Origin: Dracaena cambodiana
Taxonomy: Eukaryota; Streptophyta; Magnoliopsida; Asparagales; Asparagaceae
Reading direction: 5' to 3'
DNA: 64,000 bases
Assembly (NCBI GenBank): GCA_036321105.1
Contig: JAYEPQ010000009.1
Coordinates: 49,827,040 to 49,891,039, forward strand
Part shown: one piece after another, positions 11,122-23,400 of the stretch
How the letters are laid out: each line of letters starts with the position of its first letter
Position numbering within the stretch: position 1 is the first letter of the stretch
Translations under genes and position numbers: made by a program
Notes under the pieces: model-generated
What the model was told of the DNA's origin: nothing
Databases searched by the model: none
Seen by the model: the letters and a program-made list of their open reading frames with translations, nothing else

Positions 11122-11524
11122 GGGAAATTTATATTCACCCATCAATTTTTCTAAGTAGCTTATCGAAAAGTTTAATTTTATTACAAGTTTATGATTATAA
11201 TTTATTAATGAATTTTTTTTTTATTTTTTTCGATTTTATCCAAGTTTGTGCCTTTCTCTTTCTTCTACATACTTCTTTATTGATCACTCTCAAATTAAAA
11301 CCCTAATAGTTCTTAATACTTCGTAAACAAAAAAGAAAGCAAACTCTAATAATTATAGATAATAAAAAGAAAAAGAATTCAAAAATTAAAGTAGAAGTAG
11401 ATAAAGCATTACCTCTTTAGAAATATAGTGGACTGTACTAATAAAAAACCTTTATTTTTGAATTTTTTTCGAGGTCTACGAAAGTGGGGTTACTTAGAAA
11501 ATTAGTGGGTGAATTTAGAATTTC
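11122..11524. mobile_element. TIR element with GGGAAATT... ends
   Basis: The left arm GGGAAATTTATATTCACCC..TTTTTCTAAGTA is matched by the reverse complement of the right arm TACTTAGAAAATTAGTGGGTG..TTTAGAATTTC. The ends resemble those of the small Mutator-type MITEs at 10560 and 17158. No exact target duplication was found. Confidence 0.55.
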
Positions 11525-11744
11525 TTATTTACTAATTGATGCAAGGTGAACATTTCGTTAAGAAGTTGTTTGGCTTATAGATTTATGGCAATGAATAGTG
11601 CTCGCTAAATCTTTATTTTTCAGTTATTTACTTATTTCACAAAAAATGTACAAGAATACGGGAATATGAATTATTTATTTCATGGATTTGGGATAGTGAA
11701 AAAGGAATGGATTTGATATAATGATTGTTAAATATTATTGTAAA

Positions 11745-12280
11745 GGGGTTTTTACATATCTGTCCATTACATCTTTAAAAATTAGAATTTAGTCCCCAAA
11801 ATCTTCATAGTTATAATTTAATCTTCCAAATCTTTTATTACTTCACTTTAGTTCCAGCCATATTTTTTGTCCGAATTTCCTGTTATACCTCTCAGTTATT
11901 TCACTTTTGTCCTCCCTTCCCTCTTCCTTTTCTATTCCTCTTCTTATTGGGTTATCCTATTTATTCTTCTCCTCTCTCTCTGTTCCCTCTCAGTTTACTA
12001 TCTAAAGTGAAGTAACTCAGGAGAACCCAATAAGAAGAGAGAAAAGCGAGAGAGAGTAGAAGAATAGAGAGGGGACCTAATAAAAAGAGAGAGAGGAGAA
12101 GAGGGAAGGAGGACTAAAATGAAGTAATTCAGGGGTATAACGGAAAATTCGGACAAAAATATGACTAGGGACTAAAATGAGTTAACTTAAAGGATTTGGG
12201 GGACTAAATTATAAATATGAAGACTTGGGGGACTAAATTCTAACTTTTAAAGATTTAAGAGACAGATATGTAAAAACCCC
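11745..12280. mobile_element. foldback (Mutator-type) element, copy 1
   Basis: Begins GGGGTTTTTACATATCTGTC and ends with its inverse. The arms of roughly 200 bp carry AATTTAGTCCCC / GGGGGACTAAATT and CGGACAAAAATATG-type sequence, and enclose a CT-rich to AG-rich core, so the whole can fold back on itself. The family is shared with 15071, 30866, 44790 and 55716. No intact duplication is left at this copy. Confidence 0.8.
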
Positions 12281-13284
12281 TGGTACAGATTCTCTAAAAT
12301 ATAATTAAAAATAATTAACATCACGTCCGCCTATTTTCATAGCTGGAGTCCTTGAACAAATACTAAATTTTATGGATTTGGTAGTTTTGGTGTGTGAATA
12401 GTAGAAATTTCTAAATACATATAAAACTTGAAACATAGTTTGGTGTGCGAATAGCAGAGATCTGCCAAATCCATGCCTTTTCCGCAAAACAAACAAGCCC
12501 TGATTCATATTAGGGTGTGTCCGGAAGCAATGGAAGTAGGGAAGAAATTAAGAAGATATTATTTTTTGTATTTATTTGCTAATTTATAGAAGAAAAAAAT
12601 ATATTAGTAAGTGGATATGAGTATTACTTAATTGATTAATTAAAACAATACTTACATTATTTTATTTATTTTCTATGTATAAAGTATAACTTTTGAATTA
12701 TAATGATTGAATGCAAATAAAAAATTATTTTGTTTGCCTTGATTCTCTACTTCATAGAGTTTTTTCAAACTAAATTATGAAGAAGAAAAGTTTTGAAGTA
12801 AGGTGCCAGCTCAGCAGCTAAGAAGTAACTTCTAAATTTTTTCTTAACCAAACAAACACTTGAAACAGTAAAAGTAAATTTACTTTTACTATTTCTAGTC
12901 TATTTCTGTACAAACAAACACATCCTTAGATGCAATGGTCAAAAGAATTTGGTTTCATTTAAAATTTGTATAAAATGAACTAAAATTTGACTCGTTAACG
13001 CATTTATTACCATCCTTGTGTATGCAATCTTGCCATCTGTGTGGCTTCACCATACTATATTTAGTCCCACAAGAGGATGCTCTATTGGACCTAACTATTC
13101 CATACTTAAGCTAATCAAGCTTAGATAGTAATTATAAAAGAGGCTGCAACTCTTGCTTTATCCCAAGGACAACTGCAATCTTATCTTTTCCAAAGACTAA
13201 GTGAAACTTTTATTTTATCTAGTTAAAAGTAAAATAAAAAGCATAACAAGACAGTCATATATGGCAAAAATTAAGAATATAAAC

Positions 13285-13637
13285 AAGATTATATGAAAGT
13301 CTAAGAAAATCGATAAAGACCGTCAAAAATCAGGGTGAAGTCTCATTGGACTATCATCTAGCAATGAATAAAATACGGAGAGTTTAAGGAACGTGATCTT
13401 CTTCCATCATGGAAGTGATCATCTTCTTCCCTTTGTTGGGGAGAAATATTGGACTTCCATGAAGATTATATGAAAGTCTAAGAAAATCGATAAAGACCGT
13501 CAAAAATCAGGGTGAAGTCTCATTGGACTATCATTTAGCAATGAATAAAATACTGAGAGTTTAAGGATCGTGATCTTCTTCCATCATGGAAGTGATCATC
13601 TTCTTCCTTTTGTTGGGGAAAAACATTGGACCTCCAT
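13285..13637. repeat. 177-bp tandem duplication
   Basis: The block starting AAGATTATATGAAAGTC at 13285 is repeated from 13462 with only a few changes; both copies contain CCATCATGGAAGTGATCATC. The second copy runs on into a sequence (GAAAAACATTGGACC ... GTAGGTAGAGGTCC) that recurs diverged at 13830-13940 and inverted at 14340-14510, so the unit probably derives from an LTR-type element. Confidence 0.8.
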
Positions 13638-13829
13638 GAGTATGATGGGTCTAAATATAAAACTGATAACTAATTTGATCCAAAAACTTAAAATTGTAGG
13701 TAGAGGTCCAGACTTTCTATTTAAACATATATACTTCGGGCTTCATACCGACTTCACTCTCTATTGAGCCACAAACTGAACCTTTGACCCGACCACAACT
13801 TGGGTCGAACCTGGGCTCTGATTCTACTT

Positions 13830-14510
13830 GTTGAAGAGAAACGTCGGACCTTCAGGAGCATGATGGGCTTAAAATACAAAACTGAGAACCAGTCTGACCC
13901 AAAACTTAAGCTTGTAGGTAGAGACTCCAACTTTATTTTTAAATCCATAGACTTTTTTGTCTTATTCGATGCGGGACTATGCCTGCATATGAGTTTCTAA
14001 TAATAATTGGTTCTCAGCTTTGTATTTAGACTTATCATGCTCTCAGATGGACTTGACGTTTCTCCCCAATAAACTTGTATCATAGCACAAGTTGTGATCA
14101 GGACAAGGGTCAAGGTTGTAGTCTAAAGGAGAGTGAAGCCATTGTGAAATCCGAAGTGGTCGGATGTTGCAAGCAATTTTGGGTTTGATTTACCACAGTG
14201 CACTGCATAGATGGTTTAGATCAAGTTGAGCACTGCATAGATGGTTTAGATCAAGTTGAGATCTTGCGGATGGTGGTTTTCCTAAATGATAAATCCTACG
14301 GATGGTAGTTCTCATAGAAGATTGCAGTATACTCACAATGAAAGGGAAAATTATTAGTAGTTCATATGTAAGTATACTCTCACATCGGATATAGGACAAG
14401 AAAAGTATATGGGTTTAAATATAAATTTTGAGTCTCTATCTATCAGTTTAAGTATTTAGGTCAGATTGGTTCTCAACTTTGTATTTTGGGCTCATCAGCT
14501 CCATATCTAT
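13830..14510. repeat. inverted LTR-like repeats with a 30-bp tandem duplication
   Basis: Forward sequence at about 13830-14060 (GAGAAACGTCGGACC, GATGCGGGACTATG, CATATGAGTTTC) is met in reverse orientation at 14340-14510 (CATATGTAAGTATAC, CTCACATCGGATATAGGAC, GGTTTAAATATAAA). Between them a 30-bp unit, CACTGCATAGATGG..., is present twice in tandem (14209-14268). Old retroelement debris is the likely source; no protein domain is visible. Confidence 0.5.
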
Positions 14511-14790
14511 TTAACATTGTGATAGTTTTTCTCATCTGGAGGATCAATGGTGCAATAAGTAAAAATGATATTTATGAATTACATGTGGCAAGAGATTGTG
14601 CATAGATTGGGCAACTTAATTTTATTGATGGTCATCTTCTCTTGTTTAATGTTAATACATATGATGCTTAGACAATCAAAGATATTATCTCATAGTTCAG
14701 TGCATGGTTGAACTCCGTTAAGTGAATGAATTTCGAAGTTATCGCCTTTCAAATTTGAATTCAAATTTGGATCTTGTAGTGGTGTTGCGT

Positions 14791-14937
14791 AGAGATGGTA
14801 ATGGACGCGCTCACGGGCCAAATTTTGGCTCTTCATATATAAAATTTTGAATTAGAATAATAAAATTTTCATTTTTAATTTAAACATTTCATAAGACGGG
14901 CCAAATTTGGCCCGTAAGTATGTCCATTACCATACCT
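14791..14937. mobile_element. palindromic MITE, GATGGTAATGGACG family, copy A
   Basis: About 147 bp whose two ends are mutual inverses (AGAGATGGTAATGGACGCG ... TGTCCATTACCATACCT), with inner arms CGGGCCAAATTT / AAATTTGGCCCG. Copies B and C lie in the CYP51 intron at 40981-41127 and 42127-42269. Superfamily unassigned. Confidence 0.75.
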
Positions 14938-15070
14938 ACGCTACGATATATTCTTGTAGGATATTGTGATGGATGGATAATCTACCAGCTGGTCTACCCA
15001 CTAGTACTTATGTTGAAACAACTGTAATTGTTAACGCAGGGCGTGTTAATAGTTCTTATATTTTATTTTT

Positions 15071-15607
15071 GGGGTTTTTACGTATCGATTCCTTATATCT
15101 TTAAAAATTAGACTTTAGTCCCTAAAATCTTTATATTTTAATTTTAGCCTCTCAAATTCTTTAAATTACTTCATTTTAGTCCCCTTTGGTAATTTTTGGT
15201 CCGAATTTTTCATTATACTTTTGGAAGGAAGGGAAATAACAGTTATTTCCCTCATTTTCCTCTTCATGCTCTCTTCCTCTTCTTATTGGATTTCTCTCTT
15301 CATTATTCTCCTCTTTCTCTCTTCCCTTCCAGTTAATCTCTCTCTTCTTTCTTTCTTTTCTTTTCTAACTCTATCAAGTGAATAGGGGAACCCAATAAGA
15401 AGAAAAAGAGAGAAGGAAAAGGAAATGTGAAAAATAACTTATAGTTTCCTCCCTTCCAGAGGTATAACGAGAAATTCAGGCTAAAAATTACCAATGAGGA
15501 CTAAAGTATAGTAACTTAAAGAATTTGGGGCCTAAAACAAAATATGAAGATTTCAGATACTAAAATCTAATTTTTATAGATGCAAGGGACTAATATATAA
15601 AAACTCC
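15071..15607. mobile_element. foldback (Mutator-type) element, copy 2, 9-bp TSD
   Basis: Left end GGGGTTTTTACGTATCG, right end inverse GGAGTTTTTATATATTAG. Flanked by the 9-bp repeat TTTATTTTT (15062-15070 and 15608-15616); the low complexity of that repeat weakens it alone, but the other copies confirm the 9-bp rule. Internal structure as in copy 1. Confidence 0.78.
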
Positions 15608-15631
15608 TTTATTTTTTCCCTTACTGTATTA

Positions 15632-16225
15632 GGAAAATTCTAAATGCACCAATTAATTTTCTAAGTACACCCCCAATAAATTTGACAAATAACAGTATTT
15701 CAAGTATAGATCACTTTATTCCCAAGTTACCCATATTTTTTTTCTTTATTTTTTCCTCTTTCTTTTATCTTTCCGTTCTCTGTAGCAACCCCCTATTGAC
15801 TCTCGTCGTGGCCTCCTCCCCAACAGCTTAACCTCGACAGTCTCTTCCCAGTGGCCCGGTCGCCCATCCTTCTCTCAAAACTCTAGTCCCCTCTCAAATA
15901 TCTCGAACTCCAAGCCTCTCTAAAATATCTTCTAAAAAAAGTTATTTTTACTACTTCTAATTTAATTTTTTAATTCCTTTTATTTCTTAATTATTGAGAG
16001 TTATTGGGATTTAAATTCTTTTTTAATTTAAGAATATTAAAAATTATTAGGATTTTAATTTTAGAGTGATTAGGAAAGAAACATGATCGGAAAAAAAAGA
16101 AGAAAATACGAACTTGCAATAAAATTGAAGAAAATGAGAATAAATCCATCAATAAATTATAATTACAAACCTATGATAAATTTATCGGTAGATACTTAAA
16201 AACTGATAAGTGCATTTAGGATTTC
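15632..16225. mobile_element. TIR element with GGAAAATTCTAAATGCACC ends
   Basis: The left arm GGAAAATTCTAAATGCACC..TTTTCTAAGTA pairs with the right arm TACTTAAAAACTGATAAGTGCATTTAGGATTTC read inversely. It belongs with the elements at 11122 and 17158 by end sequence. The internal part is non-coding. The duplication is not preserved. Confidence 0.6.
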
Positions 16226-16264
16226 TGCTTGCTAGCGAGAAACTATATATATAATAGATGTATA

Positions 16265-16375
<111 letters not shown>

Positions 16376-17157
16376 CTAATTAATGGAACGCCTGAAGGCA
16401 TTAGCTCGCTATTTATGTTTTAGTATCACAGTTATGGTTGGGGAAATTCTAAAGGAGCACAGCTCATTAAGTTTCACATATTTACAAATTTATCAGTTTT
16501 GTACTTAAACAAATATACCCTTATCTTCATCCCTAAAACCTTCTCTCTCAGTCACCCCCAAAAAAACCTCACCCAAAGGATTTGAACCCATAAACCCTAA
16601 AAGAAATCTCTTGCTACCTTGTAATTTTTTCTATAAAATTGTAGCAGATTTGCCACAGGATTTCAAATTGTTTTTTGGTCCAAAATCCCAAAAAAAAAAG
16701 AATTTTTTGAGTTGGATGGTAGTCGGTGGGACGAGCTGTTTGTGTTTAGGATTAGCACCCTAATATAGAATGTGTAGTTTGAATATCAGTACCAACTAGA
16801 AATTAATAGAAAGAGGCGAAACCCATTGATCATATTATAAATCCGGAACAAATAATAAACAGTTCAGAGTTAAATTCCAGACGGTTAACTGTTTGATCCA
16901 AGTTTAGACTCCGGCAAGTGACGGAATCATAAGCTTAACAGAATAAAGGAGGAAATTTTGGGGCACTCGGTGGCTAGGAAAATGACGGTTTTTTCAAGAG
17001 GGAGGATGGGCTCACTAAGACCATCGGAGTGCTCCGTCAGCACTCCCCCCTTGGTTTACTTTGTCGGGAAAAATCATAAGTTGCGATGACTGGTGACTGT
17101 CAACGACAAATTTATACAATTTCCTCCGCAAGCGAAACTCATCGCCGCATGAAGCGG

Positions 17158-17278
17158 GGGGAATTCTAAATGCGCACCACCTTGACTTAGCGAGCACTGT
17201 TTTCCCCTATGTTGTAAATCACTTCACCGTAGGACGTGGTCCTCACCAAAAAAATAAGGTGCGCATTTAGAATTTCCC
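17158..17278. mobile_element. 121-bp Mutator-type MITE in VPS60 5' region
   Basis: Inverted ends GGGGAATTCTAAATGCGCAC and (right, inward) GGGAAATTCTAAATGCGCAC. Flanks ATGAAGCGG (17149-17157) and TTGAAGCGG (17279-17287) match at 8 of 9 positions, as expected for a slightly mutated 9-bp duplication. It interrupts sequence about 200-330 bp before the VPS60 start codon. It is a sister of the MITE at 10560-10676 in the 5' region of the divergent FAR1-like gene. Confidence 0.85.
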
Positions 17279-17287
17279 TTGAAGCGG

Positions 17288-17487
17288 TTGCAGAGAAGAG
17301 ACTCGGGAAGCTTCGCGTTGAAGACCCCTCTCTATCTATCATCACGCTTCACGCGGTCGAAGACGCGACCCAACCCCCTTATTTTAATCGATTTTTTTTT
17401 TTTTTTTCCAATTTCTCTTCGTAATCTCCGATCTTTAGGGTTTGCGAGTCGAGAAGATCGAGAGATCAATCGGAAGCCTTGAGGGAG
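17288..17487 (+). promoter_or_regulatory. probable promoter-proximal / 5' leader of VPS60
   Basis: GC-richer than its surroundings, with a T-run, a TTTAGGGTTT box and CGATC-rich sequence leading to the ATG at 17488. The transcription start is not determinable by eye. Confidence 0.4.
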
Positions 17488-20400
17488 ATGAAGAGGGTTT
17501 TCGGTGCGAAGAAGAACAAGGAGCCTCCTCCGACGATCCAAGATGCCACCGATCGGGTACGATTTCTTCTCCAATCTCCTTCGACGGGCTCCTTTTTGTT
17601 GGATCTGTTGGGTTTTTGTTGAATTTTGATCGGAATTAGGGGATTTTTTGGGGATTTTTGCCCGCGGTTATGTTATATTCAGTGGGATTTCTGCGAAAGT
17701 GTGAACTTTTTTGAGTAATCTATGTGAAATTGCAATAAATTATGATTTTTTTGTGCCTGAACGCACGATCATGCTTGGGTTTTAAAGAACATTTTTGAGT
17801 AATATATGTGAAATCGCAATAAATTAGGAGCTTTGTGCCTGATCGCACGATAATGCTTGGGTTTTAAAGAGCTTGATTGATGTTTTTCAGTAAGGAGTTG
17901 AAAACATGAAGTAAATTGAGTATACAAGAACTAAAACGAGGGTTAGGTGAGAGGTTTTGCTTGCTTTCTATAGAATTTGTGCTGCTGGAGAAAGAGGGTA
18001 TCTCAGAGAGAGAGTCCAAACTTAACTTTAGGCTTTATTTTGGTTCTTATCTTAACACGTATATCAACCCGCTATGAAGCAACATGATGCCTAATGTCTG
18101 ATTTGTGAGCTTTCTTTTGTTGGATCTGTTGGTTTTTTGTCGAATTTTGATCAGAATTAGGGTTTTTGGGGGATTTTTGCGGGCAGTTACGTTATCTCCA
18201 GTGGGGTTTGGGATTTCTACGAAAATGTGAACATGTTTGAGTAATCTATTTGAAATCTCAATAAATTAGGAGTTTTGGAACTGATCGCACTATAAAGCTT
18301 GGGTTTTAAAGAGCTTAATTGATGTCTTTCAGTAAGGAGATGAAATAATGAAGTAAATTGAGTATTGAGGAACCAAAACCGTGAGAGGTTTTGCTTGCTT
18401 TCTATAGAATTTGTGTTGCTGGAGAAAGAGGATAGCTGAGATAGAGAAATTGGAGAGATTATCACCATCAAAACCTAAGTTTAGGCTTTATTTTGGTTCT
18501 TATCTTGACCCTTATAGCGACCCTTTTTGAATCAACATGATGCTTGATTGACGGAACAAGAGAAGATTTATTTCATATGCTGTAAGAGAGCTTGCGAGTG
18601 AATCAGAAATATGTTGAAAGACAATATTACCTTTATTTGACTCATTCGCTAATGTGATTGGCAACAAAAAAGCCATTAGCAAATGAATTAACTTAAACAT
18701 TCCTAATCAACTAAAGGTCCCATATTTTAGCCCGTATTTCGAGATTGCCTTAATTGCATCTATTGTATAAATTTGTTCTTGAGCATCAGAGTTCTCTATA
18801 ATTAGGATATCTTCCAAATGCAACTTTGTTATAGGGGAAGTTGGCACAAAGGAAATGGTCATCTTACATTTAGAGAAGAGTATGCGGACAGAAGCAGATT
18901 TAGGATTTTTTTGGTAGAATTTGGAGATTTGTGAATGAACTAGGATTTTGAGAATGGAGATAATAAACAAATCTAAACTAATATAATCACTAAACTAATC
19001 TAGAACCCACATGGCATTTGTATTAGAATTTTTCACCAAATTATTCTTTAAATTTTTTATAAAACTTGGGCTTTTATAGGCAATTGCAAATAAATGTTTC
19101 ACAAAGTAGCTAATATGGGTCTAAATAAAACTAAGCTTAATCAAATCTTAAAAATCTAATAAAATTTATATAATAAAATCTAATATTGGCCTTTGGATGT
19201 CTTCATCATTCTCACCCATTTCAAAAAATTCACCACCAATAATTGCGGTCAAGCATACGTGGGTTGAACTGATGAAACTTGTATGAAAAATTTCAATCGG
19301 ACCTTGGTTTTGGCGGTGGAACAAGCTCATGATCTTATATTTTGAGCTAAAGTGGTGGAGTTAGAATTAGGTTTCATAGTTGATCATCTAGAGTATACAA
19401 TGATTGAGAAATGACTCGTATAAGAAGACGTCACATCCTTTCCACTGAGAATTGGATTAATGTTGGGATACCAAGGGGTATCGAACTTATAGGTGGTGGA
19501 GAGAGTCCTTCTTTGGACTCTACTAGGTCTTGTAGATGTGATGTGCAATGCTTGATCATGATGATATCATTGAACAACTTTTATTGTAGTTTGTACTATA
19601 AGAAGTGTATCCTGTAAACCTATCTGTTGTGATTAAAAGATTCCAAAAAAGGATCGTAGACAGTATGTGATCTCATGGATAATTGAAACTTTTCGGTTGG
19701 CGAAGACGATATCTTTATAGTTGGTCTATTGAAAAAATTTCAGAAATCTCAATAAGGAGCTCTACAGTTTGTATGGGAAGAATGAGGTTTCATCGAGCAA
19801 TGGTAACGACTAAGTTGGAACTTCTGGCTATGATCCATCAAAAACTTCTATGGACAGTTTAGTCTGGAAGTCTGGTTGTTATGCTCGACAAGGATTTCAT
19901 ATTCTAGACTTGTGTTAAACTCAGCCATAGACTCCATCTCATATTCTAATTTGGACTCTACTTTGAATTTCTAATTTCCTATACATCTTTAATTTCTGAA
20001 TTAGGCTTGGCCTCATGTTCTTGTTCAACTTTGGGGTTAGACGATGGAAGCAGACAAATTATTTGCGAATAATTTGGAAGATGTGAAGCATTCCAAGCAT
20101 GAAGACGAGATTCCAAGCGACTCCAATCTTGACATATTTGATAAATGGGTTTGCACCAAGAAAAAGTTTCTCCAACAATCTTAGGTCATAGGATTAAAGC
20201 ATTTCTTCTAGATGTCATATGGAAATAACAGAAAAAATCTTAAAGATGGATATCTCTATTTTCCTAACCATATCTATCATAAAACCTTGAAAATTTGGGA
20301 TAGTTCGGTGCATATCATATTATCATACTCAACTTGCATTGGATCACCATCAGTGTAAAAATAATGGCCATAAAATGCGAGTCCCATAGAAAATAACTGA

Positions 20401-23400
20401 AAATTTGAAATTGCAACTCAAAGTACAAAACTACCATGTAATGTCTCATATTTGACTCGAGTCAGACTCAAATCAGCTTGATTCGGGTTTGAATTGAGCT
20501 TGTAATGTAATCGGCTCCAAACGCTTCAAAAATCTTAATGGGTCTACTGTACTAGCAGTTTGTTATGTTGATATTCGGGTCTGCAATTCAAAATTTCCTT
20601 AGAGGCCCACATGTCTTCTCGTGTTCATGTGGGGAGAAACTTGGTTCCTGCTATCTTGGTATGGGGTGCTAAGCACAAGGGTGCAGTGGCCGAAGTCGGG
20701 GTGGAGCCCATGTTGACTGCAACGTGAAGGAGGGTCATATTTCTTCGAACAATGGTAGCGCAGGTGCGAGATCCACGTGATGGCGACATGGGTCGTCTTC
20801 CTTCGGATGGTACAATGCCAAACAAAAATCTTTTTTTGTTTGTGAGTGTGGTGGCTGAATAGGCAGGTGGGGGCCACACGGGTGGAGTAGAATATGATTG
20901 TTGTTGAAGTTTGGCATTTGGATGAAGTATGGCAGTGAAGAGAGAAAGGAGGTGAAGCATTTTTTTTAATTGAATTATGGAGGTAGCGGCGATTGGCTTA
21001 AGAAAGATAAGGGGTTGTGTTGAGGTTTAATTTCAGAGGAGGTAATTGATTGCGGGAGGGTTTATGAGGGTGACTAGTTGATTGGGTGACCGGTTTAGAT
21101 TTTCTTTCTTTTTTCCCCTTTTTATGTTTCCTTTTTCTTCTTCTTCTTCTTCTTCTGCTTCTTTTGTCTCTTTTTCTCTTTTCTTTTTTCTTCTCTTTTT
21201 TAAACTAAAAAAAATGAAATAAGGTGGAGAACGTGAATGGATTTAGGGTTTCGATAATCGATTAAGAAGAAGATGGAAAAAAATATGGTGGAATGTATGG
21301 TTTTGAATTTTGTTTGTGAGTCTTTGGACTTCCATGCCTTGATGCCTAAACTGGTGGGATAGAAGCATATTTAGGTTTTTTGTGGTAGGATTTGAGGATT
21401 TGAGAATGAATTATGGTTTTCAGAGGGGAGATAATACACTAATCTAAACTAATATAATCACAAAACTAAGCTATAGCCACGTGATGTTTGCATAAGAATT
21501 TTTCATCAGATCACTATAGTTTTATTAATAAAACTTGTGATAAGATTTAGGAATTTGGGGATAAAGTAGGATTTTGAGAAAGGAGATAATAGACTAATCC
21601 AAACTAACTTAATATCTAAACTAAGCTGTAGCTCTCATGATGTTTGCATAAGCAAATTTCATCAAATCACTCTAATTTTATTAATAAAACTTTGGCCTTT
21701 TGTAGATAATTATAAGTAAGAGTTCCACAAATAACCAATGCAGGGCCTAAATAAAGCTATGCTTAAAAGCAAGTCTCAAATATCAAGTCAAATCTACAAT
21801 GATAATACAGTCTTAATAATAAGATTCAATAAGTATTAGATTAATTTTGGCCATTGGTTGTCTTCTTCAGTTTTCACCGATAATGTTCAACTTGAGAAGA
21901 TTCAGCTCATTCGTTGGGTAAAGTATGGTTGTCGTATACTCATTGCAGCCTAGAAGGATTTAATCCACAAATATTGCCAAGCAGGTGAAATGGTACGCCT
22001 CATTCTCAAATTAACCTGTAACAGTGGGAAAGCAAATTAAAATAGGCACTTGACTGTTCGTCACTTATTGTCGCTTGGCCCCTAAATTCCAGAGATACTC
22101 TTTTGCTCTGACTTCAATTTTTGATTCCTAACAATCAACCTGATTGTAGAAATCTCATTTGTTACTTAATTTGATGTATACAACGAAAGACTTTATGATT
22201 TCTTCTCTGTCACATATATAAGTGCACCAAGAAGGTGAAGAAGAAAGGAGAAGGAGAGGTAAAATATACAAATGCAAGACCTCAATCTCTATCTCTACAT
22301 ATTGCAACTTGACTCCAAATTATTTCTCTAAGCTTCAGCCTTCAAATGGGCTACAATGTGATAACAACATGGCTAGTTAGTCTATTAAAATTTCATTAGT
22401 TATCTCTTATTGCCAACTCAATTAGTCAATTACTAGTGAACACTCAAATTAGTAGCTGAATTCAACTGTTGGGTGTTTCATAGCATGTTTAATCATGGAA
22501 TCCAACAAAAGGAGACTTAACTTCTAGACTAAACAACAACATCTAGTCTTACCCCTTCTTTTAGGTACATCAGTTTCTGGATAGGAAGACTAACAACACC
22601 CGTGTTAGACAAAATAATAAATGACTTGGAGCATCCTCTAATTCACAAGATGTATTTTTTGATTAAATCAATTGGAAGAGGGACTACGTCTTTTGATATT
22701 CAAATGCTGGAAACACTATGTAAGAGCTCACTTAGTAATCATTGATCTAACTAGTCTGATGAATGGTAATCATGATTTCAATCCAACATTGATTTCTTGT
22801 ATTTATCAGATAAGTTGCTCACAAAGCTTAAGTCTGAACAAAAATGGTATTATAGTTAAACTGTATGATGATAAGTTCCAGCTATTACCTTGCAGCCCTA
22901 GGGCCCAACATACAGGAGTCTATTTACTTACTCACATGGGAGGGATTGAACATTTGCTTGCGTCACCCAAGAATATCGTTATATTCAAGCTTGTAAAATC
23001 TTACTCATGTGAGAGATATTAAACTTTTGCTAGTCTTTTCCTAAGATGTCACTGGTTCAGGATTGCAAAACCTTAAAGTTCACTTACTCATAATCCATGA
23101 ATATATATTTATTGGCATGGCTGCATGAGCCTCTTTTATAATAATCCACTCACATGGGTTCACAATGATTAGATGCAAAACACAAGTTAATTAATATCGA
23201 ATCTATGCATTTGGGTCCTGGTTAAATGTTGTAATATATCTTCTTAAGCAGGGGGAAAAGGTGGGGCGGTTTTTGAATAGCAATCCGTTGGTCTTGAGCT
23301 TGTAAAGACTATATGCTCCTTACCTTTTTCACGTATCACCTGCTGTAATTATGTACGTGGCGATAGTATGTGTTATGTACGTGGCGATAGTATGTGTTTT

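Noticed and set aside
20599..20960. Overlapping minus-strand frames of up to 111 codons
   Set aside because: No recognised domain, inside VPS60 intron 1 in repeat-like DNA, and several frames overlap; chance or transposon debris.
18880..21890. Intact LTR retrotransposon
   Set aside because: The paired repeats are diverged, with no polyprotein, primer-binding site or matching target duplication visible.
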